Position numbers and translations under genes: made by a program. A DNA stretch of 64,000 nt from Microbacter sp. GSS18 (lineage in GTDB: Bacteria > Actinomycetota > Actinomycetes > Actinomycetales > Microbacteriaceae): NCBI GenBank assembly GCA_029319145.1, contig CP119753.1, positions 1,488,001 to 1,552,000 on the forward strand, read 5' to 3'. Below, piece by piece: positions 26,278 through 34,073 of the stretch (positions within the stretch are counted from its first letter, which is position 1; the number at the start of each line of letters is the position of its first letter). The notes under the pieces were generated by a model. The model saw nothing but the letters and a program-made list of their open reading frames with translations. It was not told where the DNA came from and did not search any database.

Positions 26278-27144
26278 TCAGGCGTGTTCGATGGGGAGCC
26301 AGAGTTCGCAGGTGGCGGTGCTGAAGTCGGACGCGCGGTCGAGCACGGCGACGATCGAGGGGCCGGGACGCAGTCGCCAGGGGTTCGAAGGGAACCAGTC
26401 GGTGGCGGTCGCAGCCCAGGTCTCCTGGAGCGCGGCCGGGTAGTCGCCGGTCACCTGGAACACAACCCACGTTCCCGCCGACACGTCGATCACGTCGAGA
26501 TCGGCCGGGACGGAGGCGTCGCCGTCGACCGCGACGCCGTGGAGGTAGGTGAGTTCGCTTCCCTCCGCGTAGTCCGGGTCGACGTCGGCGGAGACCTGCA
26601 GCAGCCCGGCGGGCTCGGTGCTGCTGAGGCCTTTCAGTCGTTCGTGCTCCGTGACAGGCAGGGAGGCGATGTGGGCCTGGATTCGCGGGTTCGGGCCGCG
26701 GTGGATGAGGGGCACGCGGGCGGCGTGCCCGATGAGCCGGAAGGCGGAGCGGTCGGTGATGCGGGTGTCCATAGGGGTGTTCCCTTCGACGGTCAGGCGG
26801 AACCTGAGCTGCGGTTGTGATCGAAGGGGACCGCCATTGCGGCGCACATCGCCAGGGCCGACGCCATGCACGGCACGGAATGCGCGACCGAACGCTTCGG
26901 CCGAGCCGTACCCGTGTCGGGTCCCGATGTCGAGCAGGCTCGCGTCTGTGCGCAGGTCCGCGGCGGCGACGGTCATCCGCCGCCGCCGGATGTACACCGA
27001 CAGCGGCATCCCGGCCAGTGACGAGAACATCCGGCGCACGTGATACTCCGTCGTGCCCAGACTCGACGCCAGCGCGTCGATGTCGATCTCACCGTCGAGG
27101 TTCTGCTCTACGTACTCGACGACCTGGTTGAGTATCGCGATCAC
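26278..27144 (-). CDS. AraC-family regulator with GyrI-like effector domain
   Basis: A 288-residue transcription factor. Residues 1-105 are an AraC/XylS double helix-turn-helix (ALASSLGTTEYHVRRMFSSL; GYGSAEAFGRAFRAVHGVGP). Residues about 125-288 form a GyrI-like/SOUL-type effector pocket (RITDRSAFRLIGHAARVPLI to TCELWLPIE). This is the Rob/BmrR-like class, often responding to small lipophilic ligands. AAGGAGGAACC lies directly upstream of the GTG start. No obvious target gene is adjacent. Confidence 0.85.
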   Translation of the reverse strand: MIAILNQVVEYVEQNLDGEIDIDALASSLGTTEYHVRRMFSSLAGMPLSVYIRRRRMTVAAADLRTDASLLDIGTRHGYGSAEAFGRAFRAVHGVGPGDVRRNGGPLRSQPQLRFRLTVEGNTPMDTRITDRSAFRLIGHAARVPLIHRGPNPRIQAHIASLPVTEHERLKGLSSTEPAGLLQVSADVDPDYAEGSELTYLHGVAVDGDASVPADLDVIDVSAGTWVVFQVTGDYPAALQETWAATATDWFPSNPWRLRPGPSIVAVLDRASDFSTATCELWLPIEHA

Positions 27145-27456
27145 GGTTCCTCCTTCGCCCTCCAGCCTTCTCGCATCCGTGTGCCGTCACCCGATGATCG
27201 CGGACCGATCCGATCAGAGCGACAACATCGGCCGCGACCCTTACCCCCGCGCAGCAATGCCCGCCGACGAACCCGAATCGCGTGCAGTGTGGCCCGTACG
27301 CGACCTTCGTCTCCCGTGCAATACCCGCATGGGGATCGTTGCCATCGCCAGCGCGGTCGCCGCAGCACTGGTGCGGAACCTGCCGCTGGGGCTAGCCTGC
27401 CCTCACCGCCGCCCTCTCCTTGAGATGGTCCGCGCGGAGTGAATGGAGCGGGCTCC
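27145..27456. other. intergenic region containing repeat copy A
   Basis: A 312-bp gap between divergent genes. It contains the first copy of a 22-bp intergenic repeat (27316-27337). I see no other gene or hairpin of note. Confidence 0.5.
27316..27337 (+). repeat. intergenic repeat, copy A
   Basis: GTGCA, three variable bases, then CCCGCATGGGGATC. The same 22-bp core occurs at 28241 and 30247, each time in a gap upstream of a plus-strand gene. Confidence 0.65.
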
Positions 27457-28191
27457 ATGATCAGGCATACACGCGTCGCATCCGTCCTTCTTTGCGCCGT
27501 TCTTCTGACTGGGTGTTCTCCGTCTCTGTCGCCGTCATCGACGGAGACGGACAGTGCCCCGGTCGAACCCTCATCCGCCGCGCCCGTACTCGGCGCGGGA
27601 GAGCAACTCCTGGAACCGGGCACGTACCTCATGGAGCCCTCAGGGGTACTCGGCGGCGCACCGTATCCAGACTTCCCCGTGACCGTACCGGAGGGGTGGA
27701 CATCGGTAGACGGATGGGTCCTCAGCCAGGGACCGGTGGCAGTGCTGCTGTGGAATGTGAACCAGGTGTTCGGCCATCCCTGCCAATGGGAGGGCACCGC
27801 CAGCACCCCCGGGGACTCGGTCGACGACCTGGTGGCAGCGCTCGTCGCCGTTCCGCTGCGGAAACCCACGACACCTGAGCCGGTCGAGATCGATGGTCGC
27901 ACCGGCATGTACTTCGAATGGAGCGTGCCGGCCGACATCACCTACGACGGCGAGGACTTCCCCGACTGCGACGCCAAACCCGGCGATCACCACGACTTCG
28001 TCAGCTGGACGGGAATCGGCCAACCCTCGACCCGGTACCACCAGGGCCCCGGCCAGATCGACCGCGTCTGGATCATCGACGCGGACGGCGAGCGGCTGGT
28101 CATCGAAGCATTCTCGATGCCCGACGCGACCGAGGACCAGATCGCCGAGATTCACGAGATAGTCGAGTCGATCCGCTTCCTCAATGACTAG
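27457..28191 (+). CDS. lipoprotein of unknown function
   Basis: A 244-residue predicted lipoprotein: MIRHTRVASVLLCAVLLTGC gives a signal peptide and lipobox with Cys at residue 20. A Ser/Pro/Glu linker follows, then a globular domain (YPDFPVTVPEGWTSVDGWVL) resembling a substrate-binding or immunity-type fold, ending EDQIAEIHEIVESIRFLND. I chose the ATG at 27457, with GGAG upstream, over a GTG six codons earlier. It probably sits on the outer face of the membrane. Confidence 0.7.
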   Translation: MIRHTRVASVLLCAVLLTGCSPSLSPSSTETDSAPVEPSSAAPVLGAGEQLLEPGTYLMEPSGVLGGAPYPDFPVTVPEGWTSVDGWVLSQGPVAVLLWNVNQVFGHPCQWEGTASTPGDSVDDLVAALVAVPLRKPTTPEPVEIDGRTGMYFEWSVPADITYDGEDFPDCDAKPGDHHDFVSWTGIGQPSTRYHQGPGQIDRVWIIDADGERLVIEAFSMPDATEDQIAEIHEIVESIRFLND

Positions 28192-28240
28192 GCGCGACGT
28201 TTGCCGCCGTTCTCCGGCCGGTACTACACCCGCCGCTTTC

Positions 28241-28262
28241 GTGCACCGCCCGCATGGGGATC
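28241..28262 (+). repeat. intergenic repeat, copy B
   Basis: GTGCACCG then CCCGCATGGGGATC with the same 22-bp core as copies A and C. A GAGGCGGC block lies 16 bp downstream, as in copy C (14 bp downstream), so the repeat may extend to about 46 bp. Confidence 0.65.
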
Positions 28263-28358
28263 GGTTGGGCCGCCAGTCGAGGCGGCGCGTTTGCTGCAAG
28301 GGATAGGGCGGGCGGACGTTGATGGTTTCCGGTTTGCGGCGAGCTCGGACACCCGAAG

Positions 28359-28364
28359 TATTGT
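28359..28364 (+). promoter_or_regulatory. -10 box (TATTGT) for the nucleotidyltransferase gene
   Basis: TATTGT ends 6 nt before the GTG at 28371, supporting that start over the GTG at 28365. Confidence 0.5.
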
Positions 28365-28370
28365 GTGCGA

Positions 28371-29186
28371 GTGATCACCGAAGCTCGCCTGCATCAGATG
28401 GCGGCCGACCTCATCGGGGTCGATGGAGTTGCGGCTGTGGTGTTGGGTGGAAGCCGCGCCCGCGGCACCCATCGCCCCGACTCCGACGTCGATCTGGGTG
28501 TCTACTACGAGCGCGGACGGTTGGATGTTCGGGCGCTCGAGGTGCTCGCGGAGCGGTGGGTCGGCGCGCCGGCGCAGGTTGCGCGCCCCGGGAGCTGGGG
28601 TCCGTGGGTCGATGGCGGCGCGTGGCTGACCGTCGACGGTACTCCGGTGGACTGGATACTGCGTGATCTGGATCGCGTCCGGGAGCAGTGCGAGCGGGCG
28701 ACCCGGGGAGAGTTCGCGTTCTTCAACCAGCCCGGTCACCCGTTGGGGTTCTTGGACGTCGCCTACGCCGGCGAGGTGGCGACCGCGTTGCTGCTCCGAG
28801 ACCCGACGGCAGTCTTGGCCGGGCTGAGGGGTTCCATCACTCCGTACCCACCGGCCCTGCGGGATGCGATGCTCCGCAACCTCTGGCAGGTGGACTTCCT
28901 GCTGGATGGTGCAGCGAAAGGCGCGAAGAGGGGGGACACCTCCTACGTTGCGCTGTGCGCGGCGCACGCTGTGCTGCTCGTGGCGCACGCATGGCATGCC
29001 GCTGCCGGCGAATGGGCGACCAATGAGAAGGGGCTGGTCCTCGATGTGGAACGGCTGGGCATCGAGACGAACGGGTTCACGACGTCCGCGACGCGTCTGC
29101 TCGGATCGCTCGGCCAAGATCCCGGCGAGCTCGACCATGCGATCGGACAGCTCCGCGGACTTCCCCGCCCCGACTCAGCTCAGTGA
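28371..29186 (+). CDS. nucleotidyltransferase-domain protein
   Basis: A 271-residue protein with the polymerase-beta-type nucleotidyltransferase motif LGGSRARGTHRPDSDVDLGV near residues 25-44 (GS followed by DxD). A helical C-terminal region follows (AALCAAHAVLLVAHAWHAAA). The layout resembles aminoglycoside or lincosamide nucleotidyltransferases and MNT-type antitoxin enzymes, but the substrate is unknown. The chosen GTG has a leaderless-type -10 box. Confidence 0.75.
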   Translation: MITEARLHQMAADLIGVDGVAAVVLGGSRARGTHRPDSDVDLGVYYERGRLDVRALEVLAERWVGAPAQVARPGSWGPWVDGGAWLTVDGTPVDWILRDLDRVREQCERATRGEFAFFNQPGHPLGFLDVAYAGEVATALLLRDPTAVLAGLRGSITPYPPALRDAMLRNLWQVDFLLDGAAKGAKRGDTSYVALCAAHAVLLVAHAWHAAAGEWATNEKGLVLDVERLGIETNGFTTSATRLLGSLGQDPGELDHAIGQLRGLPRPDSAQ

Positions 29187-29289
29187 TCGCGCCGATCGGC
29201 CTCACCACAGGCGGACTCAGTCCTGGGCGCTACCGGATGTCGAGTACGCCAGACCGCGTGGCGTGGAGGGATCGTCCGGCCAATGGCAG

Positions 29290-30090
29290 CTATTCGCCGT
29301 CGGGTGCCGTTGCCGGTGGGCGGGTGGGGTGGGTGGATCTGAGTTCTCGTGCTACGAGATTGGGCCGGTAGCCGAGTTCATCGATTACCGCCTGTACGCG
29401 GCGCCGGGTCTCCTCCGCCACATTGCCGTAGCCGTTCGCCACGTTGGAGACGGTCTTGATCGACACACCTGCGCGTGCGGCCACATCGATCAGTCGCGGC
29501 ACACGACTGCCGTCGAACGCAGTGGGGATCACTTCTCCCGGGGACCGGACGGCGCTGTTTCGTCGGCGCATCTTGATGTAGTTCCCGCACCCGGCCATCG
29601 AGCACCACCGCCCGGACTGGTTGCGGCTGCTATCCCAGTACGCCCAACGACATGAATCACGCGAGCACGCCTTCAACCTGCACCAACTGCCATCGGCGGC
29701 TGATGTCGTGATCGCTTCCAGGATCGGGCCGAGCCAGGTGGCGAAGCCCGCCGCGCTGTTCGCGGATAGGCGGACCGAGCCCGCCGAGTCGAAGTCCATC
29801 CGCAGGGGCACAGCGCTCAGCAACTGATTGAGGTCGTCGACCGCGGCCTGGAGCGGCTCGTGGCCGGCATGGGACAAGAGCACCTCGCGCAAACCTTCCC
29901 GGGTTCTACGAGCGAAGTCGAGATCCGCGCGGTTGAGAGCGTGTCTCGTTCGGTCGGTGTTCTCGGCGAACCAATCTGCCAGGTCGCTCGGCGTCTGCCA
30001 GGCGTCCTCGTCGACTTGCCACTCAACGGTGTTGACGAAGTCGCGCACCAGACGCACTGCCGCAGGTGGGATGCTGGACGTCTCTGACAT
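29290..30090 (-). CDS. ABATE / CGNR zinc-finger / LacI-type HTH fusion regulator
   Basis: A 266-residue protein with three parts. Residues 1-135 resemble the ABATE (stress-induced regulator) domain ([20 protein letters not shown]). Residues about 140-177 form a CGNR zinc finger ([32 protein letters not shown]). Residues about 200-252 are a complete LacI-type helix-turn-helix and hinge ([35 protein letters not shown]). CGNR proteins normally end after the zinc finger, and LacI HTHs normally sit at the N-terminus ahead of a sugar-binding domain, so this order is unusual. A 21-bp palindrome abuts the start codon, suggesting autoregulation. Confidence 0.8.
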   Translation of the reverse strand: MSETSSIPPAAVRLVRDFVNTVEWQVDEDAWQTPSDLADWFAENTDRTRHALNRADLDFARRTREGLREVLLSHAGHEPLQAAVDDLNQLLSAVPLRMDFDSAGSVRLSANSAAGFATWLGPILEAITTSAADGSWCRLKACSRDSCRWAYWDSSRNQSGRWCSMAGCGNYIKMRRRNSAVRSPGEVIPTAFDGSRVPRLIDVAARAGVSIKTVSNVANGYGNVAEETRRRVQAVIDELGYRPNLVARELRSTHPTRPPATAPDGE

Positions 30091-30094
30091 GACT

Positions 30095-30121
30095 CCAACA
30101 AAACTACTTTGTTGGTGTCAA
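30095..30121 (-). promoter_or_regulatory. palindromic operator with TTGACA box for the fusion regulator
   Basis: Perfect 8-bp inverted arms CCAACAAA (30095-30102) and TTTGTTGG (30108-30115) with a 5-nt centre lie 4 bp upstream of the start codon. A minus-strand TTGACA (30116-30121) abuts the palindrome, so binding would block the promoter. No good -10 box is visible at standard spacing. Confidence 0.65.
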
Positions 30122-30403
30122 TTCAAGCGTGTCCGCACAGCGAGCTCGCATCGTCGTGCTCTCGCTGGCTGTGATGCGCCCTCGGGCCGGCGCTCAAGCG
30201 AACGTCCAACGCACGGCTTCAGGCCCGCACGCCTCACTCCTGCTCCGTGCACTGCCCGCATAGGGATCTGGCACCGCGGGGTGAGGCGGCTGTTCACAAG
30301 ATGTGACCAAGGCCTCTGAACGTGTCCGCCCGCGCAGTGGATCCTGGCACACGCGGATTCACACGCGGGACAAGTACCCACAACGAGCCTCGGGAGGACT
30401 CCA
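30122..30403. other. intergenic region containing repeat copy C
   Basis: About 280 bp between the fusion regulator and the next lipoprotein gene. It contains repeat copy C (30247-30268) and otherwise nothing that I recognise. Confidence 0.5.
30247..30268 (+). repeat. intergenic repeat, copy C
   Basis: GTGCACTG then CCCGCATAGGGATC, the same 22-bp core as copies A and B with one change in the conserved part. GAGGCGGC follows after 14 bp, as in copy B after 16 bp. Confidence 0.65.
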
Positions 30404-31003
30404 ATGAAGATTCGCAAAGCGGTCGTGCCACTCGTCGTCTGCACCGCGCTTGTGCTCGGTGGGTGCTCCGCTGGAGGAGATGGTGCAAGCAGCACCTCTT
30501 CCTCACCCGCAGCGATCGAGGTCGAAGAGCAGCTGGTCACCGTCGACGTGCGGATCGCACGCTCACTGTTCGACCCGGACGGCTCGCTCACCGATGACGA
30601 GATCGTCGCCGGCGCGGCCGAGAACGGGATCGTCGCGGTTGTCGATGGCGACACCGTCATCTACACGATGACGAAGCCTCAGCGGGACGAGATGCTCGAC
30701 CAGATGCGTTCGTCCGCGCAGGAGGCCGCTGATGAGTTGGTCGCGGACGACACGAACTCCGTGACCGGCGTGGAGTTCAACGACTCGATGACCTCGTTCA
30801 CGGTCTCCGTCGACGCCGATCGGTACACCCAACTCGAGAGTCTGATGGCCCTCGGCTTCTACATCCAAGGCGCGCTGTTCCAGCAGTTCGATGGCGTGGC
30901 GACGGACGACATCGATGTGATCGTCGAGTTCGTCGACGACGCGACCGGTGAGGTGCTCAACACCGGCTCGTACCAGGAGATGCGCGAGAACCTCGAGCAG
31001 TAG
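30404..31003 (+). CDS. lipoprotein of unknown function
   Basis: A 199-residue protein with signal peptide and lipobox LVLGGC (Cys near residue 21), then a Ser-rich spacer and an acidic mixed alpha/beta domain (VDVRIARSLFDPDGSLTDDE; SMTSFTVSVDADRYTQLESL). GGGAGGACTCC lies upstream of the ATG. Expected on the outer membrane leaflet. Family not recognised. Confidence 0.7.
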   Translation: MKIRKAVVPLVVCTALVLGGCSAGGDGASSTSSSPAAIEVEEQLVTVDVRIARSLFDPDGSLTDDEIVAGAAENGIVAVVDGDTVIYTMTKPQRDEMLDQMRSSAQEAADELVADDTNSVTGVEFNDSMTSFTVSVDADRYTQLESLMALGFYIQGALFQQFDGVATDDIDVIVEFVDDATGEVLNTGSYQEMRENLEQ

Positions 31004-31210
31004 GGCGCAACCACGCTCATCGAATGGGTGAGCAGTCACCACGAACCCGCGGCGTGACCTGCTCGAGTCCTCTGCGCTGCGCGCCGTGGATTCGAGCGGC
31101 CGGCCGAACGGAATGCCCAGCCGTGCCGACGTCTGGGCGTCGACATGGCGGCGCCCGCCGACCGACCATACGCGAACGGTCGCCCCGGTGAGTCGAACAG
31201 CATCCGGGTC

Positions 31211-31216
31211 TATGCT
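31211..31216 (+). promoter_or_regulatory. -10 box (TATGCT) for the adenosine-specific kinase gene
   Basis: TATGCT lies 23 nt before the GTG at 31240, with an AAGGAGGAGC ribosome-binding site between them. A standard leadered promoter is likely. Confidence 0.5.
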
Positions 31217-31239
31217 GACGGCGTCGAAGGAGGAGCACC

Positions 31240-31728
31240 GTGGCTGTCGACATCGAGGTCGTCCCGCTCGAGAAGCCGGACGACGTGAACGTCATCGTCG
31301 GTCAATCGCACTTCATCAAGACCGTCGAGGATCTGCATGAGGCGCTGGCCGGAGTCGGCGGCGGACTGAGATTCGGAGTGGCGTTCTGCGAGGCATCCGG
31401 TCCACGGCTCGTCAGACGGACCGGCAACGACGACGCGCTGGTCGACCTCGCCGTCGCCGCCGCGTCGGCCATCGGGGCCGGGCACTCGTTCGTGATCATG
31501 CTGCGCGACGGCTTCCCGGTGAGCGTGCTGAACCAGGTCAAGGCGGTGCACGAGGTATGCAGCATCTTCTGCGCCACGGCGAACCGGGTGCAGATCCTCG
31601 TCGCCGTCACCGATGCCGGCCGCGGCGTGACCGGCGTCATCGACGGCGAGCCGCCGGTGGGCGTCGAGACCGAGCAGGATGTCACGGACCGCAAGGATCT
31701 CCTGCGCGCCATCGGCTACAAGCTCTGA
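31240..31728 (+). CDS. adenosine-specific kinase-like protein
   Basis: A 162-residue protein of the adenosine-specific kinase family (formerly DUF355), widespread in archaea and some bacteria. Typical blocks are present: VGQSHFIKTVEDLHEAL, RFGVAFCEASGPRLVR, GHSFVIMLRDGFPVSVLNQV and VHEVCSIFCATANRVQILV, with the C-terminal DRKDLLRAIGYKL. Cytoplasmic. GAAGGAGGAGC fixes the GTG start. The heptamer GGCATCC reappears inside this gene, which I take as the return to host-adapted sequence. Confidence 0.88.
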   Translation: MAVDIEVVPLEKPDDVNVIVGQSHFIKTVEDLHEALAGVGGGLRFGVAFCEASGPRLVRRTGNDDALVDLAVAAASAIGAGHSFVIMLRDGFPVSVLNQVKAVHEVCSIFCATANRVQILVAVTDAGRGVTGVIDGEPPVGVETEQDVTDRKDLLRAIGYKL

Positions 31729-31774
31729 CGCGGCGCAGCGACCTCCCGTGGGACCTCGACCGGCAGCGGCATGG

Positions 31775-32020
31775 CTAGCCGGCGGTGACGAAGGTTCCTT
31801 GGTGGAACAGCATCCGCGGTGCTCCGTCGACCGACGTCCAGATCGACGAGTGTCGGCTGTCCTGAGTCGAACCGTGGATCAGGTAGGTCACGAGCGCGAC
31901 GTCCTGAGCCAGTTCGCGCAGTTCCCATTCAGCCGTGACCGCCGGCCCGCGATCTTGTTCGGCCCGGAGCGCGGCGACGATGTCATCCCGCGACCAGCGC
32001 GTGCCCGACCGCAGCGCCAC
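31775..32020 (-). pseudogene. NTF2-like (DUF4440-type) gene, N-terminally truncated
   Basis: The 81-codon frame ends with ALVTYLIHG, DSRHSSIWTSVDGAPRMLFH and QGT, the conserved C-terminal half of NTF2-like DUF4440 proteins, and begins at a GTG within the GTRWSRDDIVAAL block. The N-terminal 40 or so residues of the family are missing, and the sequence upstream is the start of the PAP2 gene on the other strand. Either a decayed remnant or a very short variant. Confidence 0.6.
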
Positions 32021-32026
32021 TAGGAT
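32021..32026 (+). promoter_or_regulatory. -10 box (TAGGAT) for the PAP2 gene
   Basis: TAGGAT ends 6 nt before the ATG at 32033; leaderless-type spacing. Confidence 0.5.
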
Positions 32027-32032
32027 TCCGGC

Positions 32033-32716
32033 ATGTCGTTGCTCCGAGCCGTCGTCCTGCCGGGGCTCGGCGCGATCGCCGTTCTCGCCGCGGCCGGGCG
32101 GGTGATCCGGCTCCTCGGCGGCGACGACCCACGCGAAGACCGGGCCCTGCGTGCGCTCCAGGACGCGTTCGGCCACCGGCCGGACGACGGCGATGCCGCG
32201 GGCGCGACCGACCCCGCCGAACCGACCTGGCCGCGCGGGCCGATCGACCAGGTCACCCAGCCGCTCTCGTGGTACTCCGGCGTGCCCCAGACCATCGCGA
32301 ACGGGGCGATCTGGTGCGGCGTCATCTGGCTGTCGACGCGCAACCGGCGCTCCGCGGTCGCCCCGGCGGCGGCGCTCGCCCTCGAGACCGCGTGCTTCGT
32401 CGCATCCGCGGCGCTCGTGAGACGGCCACGACCCCAGGGGGTGTGGCGCCCGGAGCAGCCGCACGCGACGTCGTCGTTCCCCTCGGGGCACACGGCCGCA
32501 GCCTTCGCGCTCCACGGCACGCTCGCCGACCTGCTCGACCGCCACGGCGCCCGTGGCGCGCGGTTCCTCGGCCCCCTTCTTCGATACGGGATGCCCGGCG
32601 CGATCGCGTTCTCGCGGGTCTACCGCGGCCAGCACCACATCTCGGACACCGTCGCGGGCGCGATGCTGGGACGGTGGAGCGCCACTGTGGTGCGGCGGGA
32701 GCTGATCCTGCCATAG
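32033..32716 (+). CDS. PAP2-family phosphatase
   Basis: A 227-residue membrane phosphatase of the type-2 phosphatidic acid phosphatase family. It has SSFPSGHTAAAF (motif 2) near residue 150 and SRVYRGQHHISDTVAGA (motif 3) near residue 195; motif 1 is represented by RRPRP. Several hydrophobic segments surround these. Likely acts on phospholipid or polyprenyl phosphates outside the cytoplasm. Leaderless start; followed at once by a GC-rich hairpin. Confidence 0.85.
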   Translation: MSLLRAVVLPGLGAIAVLAAAGRVIRLLGGDDPREDRALRALQDAFGHRPDDGDAAGATDPAEPTWPRGPIDQVTQPLSWYSGVPQTIANGAIWCGVIWLSTRNRRSAVAPAAALALETACFVASAALVRRPRPQGVWRPEQPHATSSFPSGHTAAAFALHGTLADLLDRHGARGARFLGPLLRYGMPGAIAFSRVYRGQHHISDTVAGAMLGRWSATVVRRELILP

Positions 32717-32747
32717 ACGGGCGGGAAGCCCCGCCCGTCGGGCGGGG
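32717..32747 (+). terminator. alternative GC-rich hairpins after the PAP2 gene
   Basis: CCCCGCCC (32729-32736), a 3-nt loop and GGGCGGGG (32740-32747) form an 8-bp stem. An overlapping, mutually exclusive hairpin pairs ACGGGCGG (32717-32724) with CCGCCCGT (32731-32738). There is no long T-run, as is common for actinobacterial terminators. Confidence 0.6.
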
Positions 32748-32828
32748 ACGGTCCTGTTGTTCCCGTGGCGAGGGAAGCGTAGGTTCGGGAGCGGATCGCA
32801 GACGCCAACTCCCTGGGGAGGATCGCAC

Positions 32829-33416
32829 ATGCTCCGTCACTCAACACGAACCGCGCGTCGAACCACCCTCGTCGCCGCGCTCGGGATCACCGCCCTCGCA
32901 CTGCTCACTTCGTGCGGCCTCGGACCCCCGGATTCGAGCGGATCCAACGACTCTTCCGCAGGCGGCGGCGACTCCTCGACAGGTTCCGGCGACGCCGGGG
33001 ACGGTACGAGTGGGCAGGTGGTGAATGCGCAACCGGCGGGGACCGCGTACGTGCAGGTCGAGGGCCTCGAGATCACCCTGAGCGACGCCGGCGGCCTCCA
33101 GTGCTCCGTCTCGACCGAGTCGGTCACCTTCGCGTTCCGAGAGGGGGACAACGCGATCACCCTCGGCGGGGGCATGAACGCGACGGACGGCGGCTGGATG
33201 GGATCGGTCGATTTCCGGATCGCAGACCCGGAGTCCGAGCCCGGGCCGATCACCTACTTCCCCGCGATGACCGGCGGGCTGGTCGACGGCGACGTCGGCA
33301 TCGACGGTGCCAGCTTCTCCTACTCCGGCCCGATGATGAAGCAGCCGGCGAATGACGGCTCCAACCCGGACCCGGTGAACGCCGGCGACGCGGTGATCAG
33401 CATCACCTGCCCATAG
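32829..33416 (+). CDS. LpqH-like lipoprotein
   Basis: A 195-residue lipoprotein with signal peptide and lipobox LALLTSC (Cys near residue 28), a long Gly/Ser/Asp linker and a C-terminal beta-rich domain (AYVQVEGLEITLSDAGGLQC to VISITCP). The domain size and the paired Cys resemble the mycobacterial 19-kDa antigen LpqH family, but identity is uncertain. GGGGAGGATCGC precedes the ATG at 32829; the frame before it is unsupported. Confidence 0.65.
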   Translation: MLRHSTRTARRTTLVAALGITALALLTSCGLGPPDSSGSNDSSAGGGDSSTGSGDAGDGTSGQVVNAQPAGTAYVQVEGLEITLSDAGGLQCSVSTESVTFAFREGDNAITLGGGMNATDGGWMGSVDFRIADPESEPGPITYFPAMTGGLVDGDVGIDGASFSYSGPMMKQPANDGSNPDPVNAGDAVISITCP

Positions 33417-33546
33417 GCGGCGCACAGCGAAGCAGAACTCCTTCGCAGCCTCGGGAACGGCGCGTACCGGTTGGCGTGCGGTGATTGGACGGTGGGTGAC
33501 CTTCGGCCCTGGTTCGTCATGGCGGACCCGTGTCCGAATGAGGGGC

Positions 33547-33774
33547 ATGCGCACGCAGTCCCGTGGCTTCGGCAGAGCGGTCGGCGCCGTCGCCGTCGTG
33601 GCGGCGACGCTCGCCCTCGGGACCGGATGCAGCGGCGGCCCGTCGCCCGAGGAACTGGCGGCCGTCGACTACACCCCGGTCGCGGGTGACGACTGGCAGG
33701 TGTCGACCCCGCCCGATGCGGGACTGGATCCGACAGCGGTGGCGGAGCTGTACTACGACGCGGGGAAGCTCAGC
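33547..33774 (+). pseudogene. 5' fragment of a serine-hydrolase lipoprotein gene
   Basis: The first 76 codons encode a signal peptide with lipobox (LALGTGC) and then PEELAAVDYTPVAGDDWQ and LDPTAVAELYYDAGKLS, closely matching the N-terminus of the intact serine hydrolase at 34074. The match stops at 33774, where the end of the oppositely oriented small membrane protein gene (33770) begins. The catalytic domain is lost, so this is a truncated tandem copy. Confidence 0.75.
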
Positions 33775-34000
33775 GTCGGCCGCGACGACGCCACAGGACG
33801 ACTCCCGCGATCGTGCCGAAGGCCGCGATCGCCACCGCGATGCACGCGAACAGGATGTACCGGGCCTCGGTCACGCCCCCGGCGTAGGGCTGGCTGTCCG
33901 ACCAGTCCAGACTCACCCGCACGAACACTCCCGCGAGCAGCCAGCATCCGACGCCGACGGCGACCGCGGCGACACCCCTCGAACCGCGCGACATGGACAC
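33770..34000 (-). CDS. small two-pass membrane protein
   Basis: A 76-residue protein with two membrane segments (GVAAVAVGVGCWLLAGVFV; YILFACIAVAIAAFGTIAGV) and a basic end LWRRRGRR. I chose the GTG at 33998-34000 because a TACGAT -10 box lies exactly 6 nt upstream; an ATG two codons later is the alternative. It lies head-to-head with the intact serine hydrolase and interrupts the truncated copy. Confidence 0.6.
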   Translation of the reverse strand: MSMSRGSRGVAAVAVGVGCWLLAGVFVRVSLDWSDSQPYAGGVTEARYILFACIAVAIAAFGTIAGVVLWRRRGRR

Positions 34001-34006
34001 CGCCAC

Positions 34007-34012
34007 ATCGTA
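34007..34012 (-). promoter_or_regulatory. -10 box (TACGAT) for the small membrane protein
   Basis: TACGAT on the minus strand ends 6 nt before the GTG at 34000. Confidence 0.5.
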
Positions 34013-34073
34013 GACCGCCCCGCCGTGACCTTCGACCCTGGCGTTCGGCACCAGGATGCGGGAGAACGGGAGC

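Noticed and set aside
31775..32830. A 351-residue minus-strand protein
   Set aside because: Only the last 81 codons resemble a family; the rest is the shadow of the PAP2 gene.
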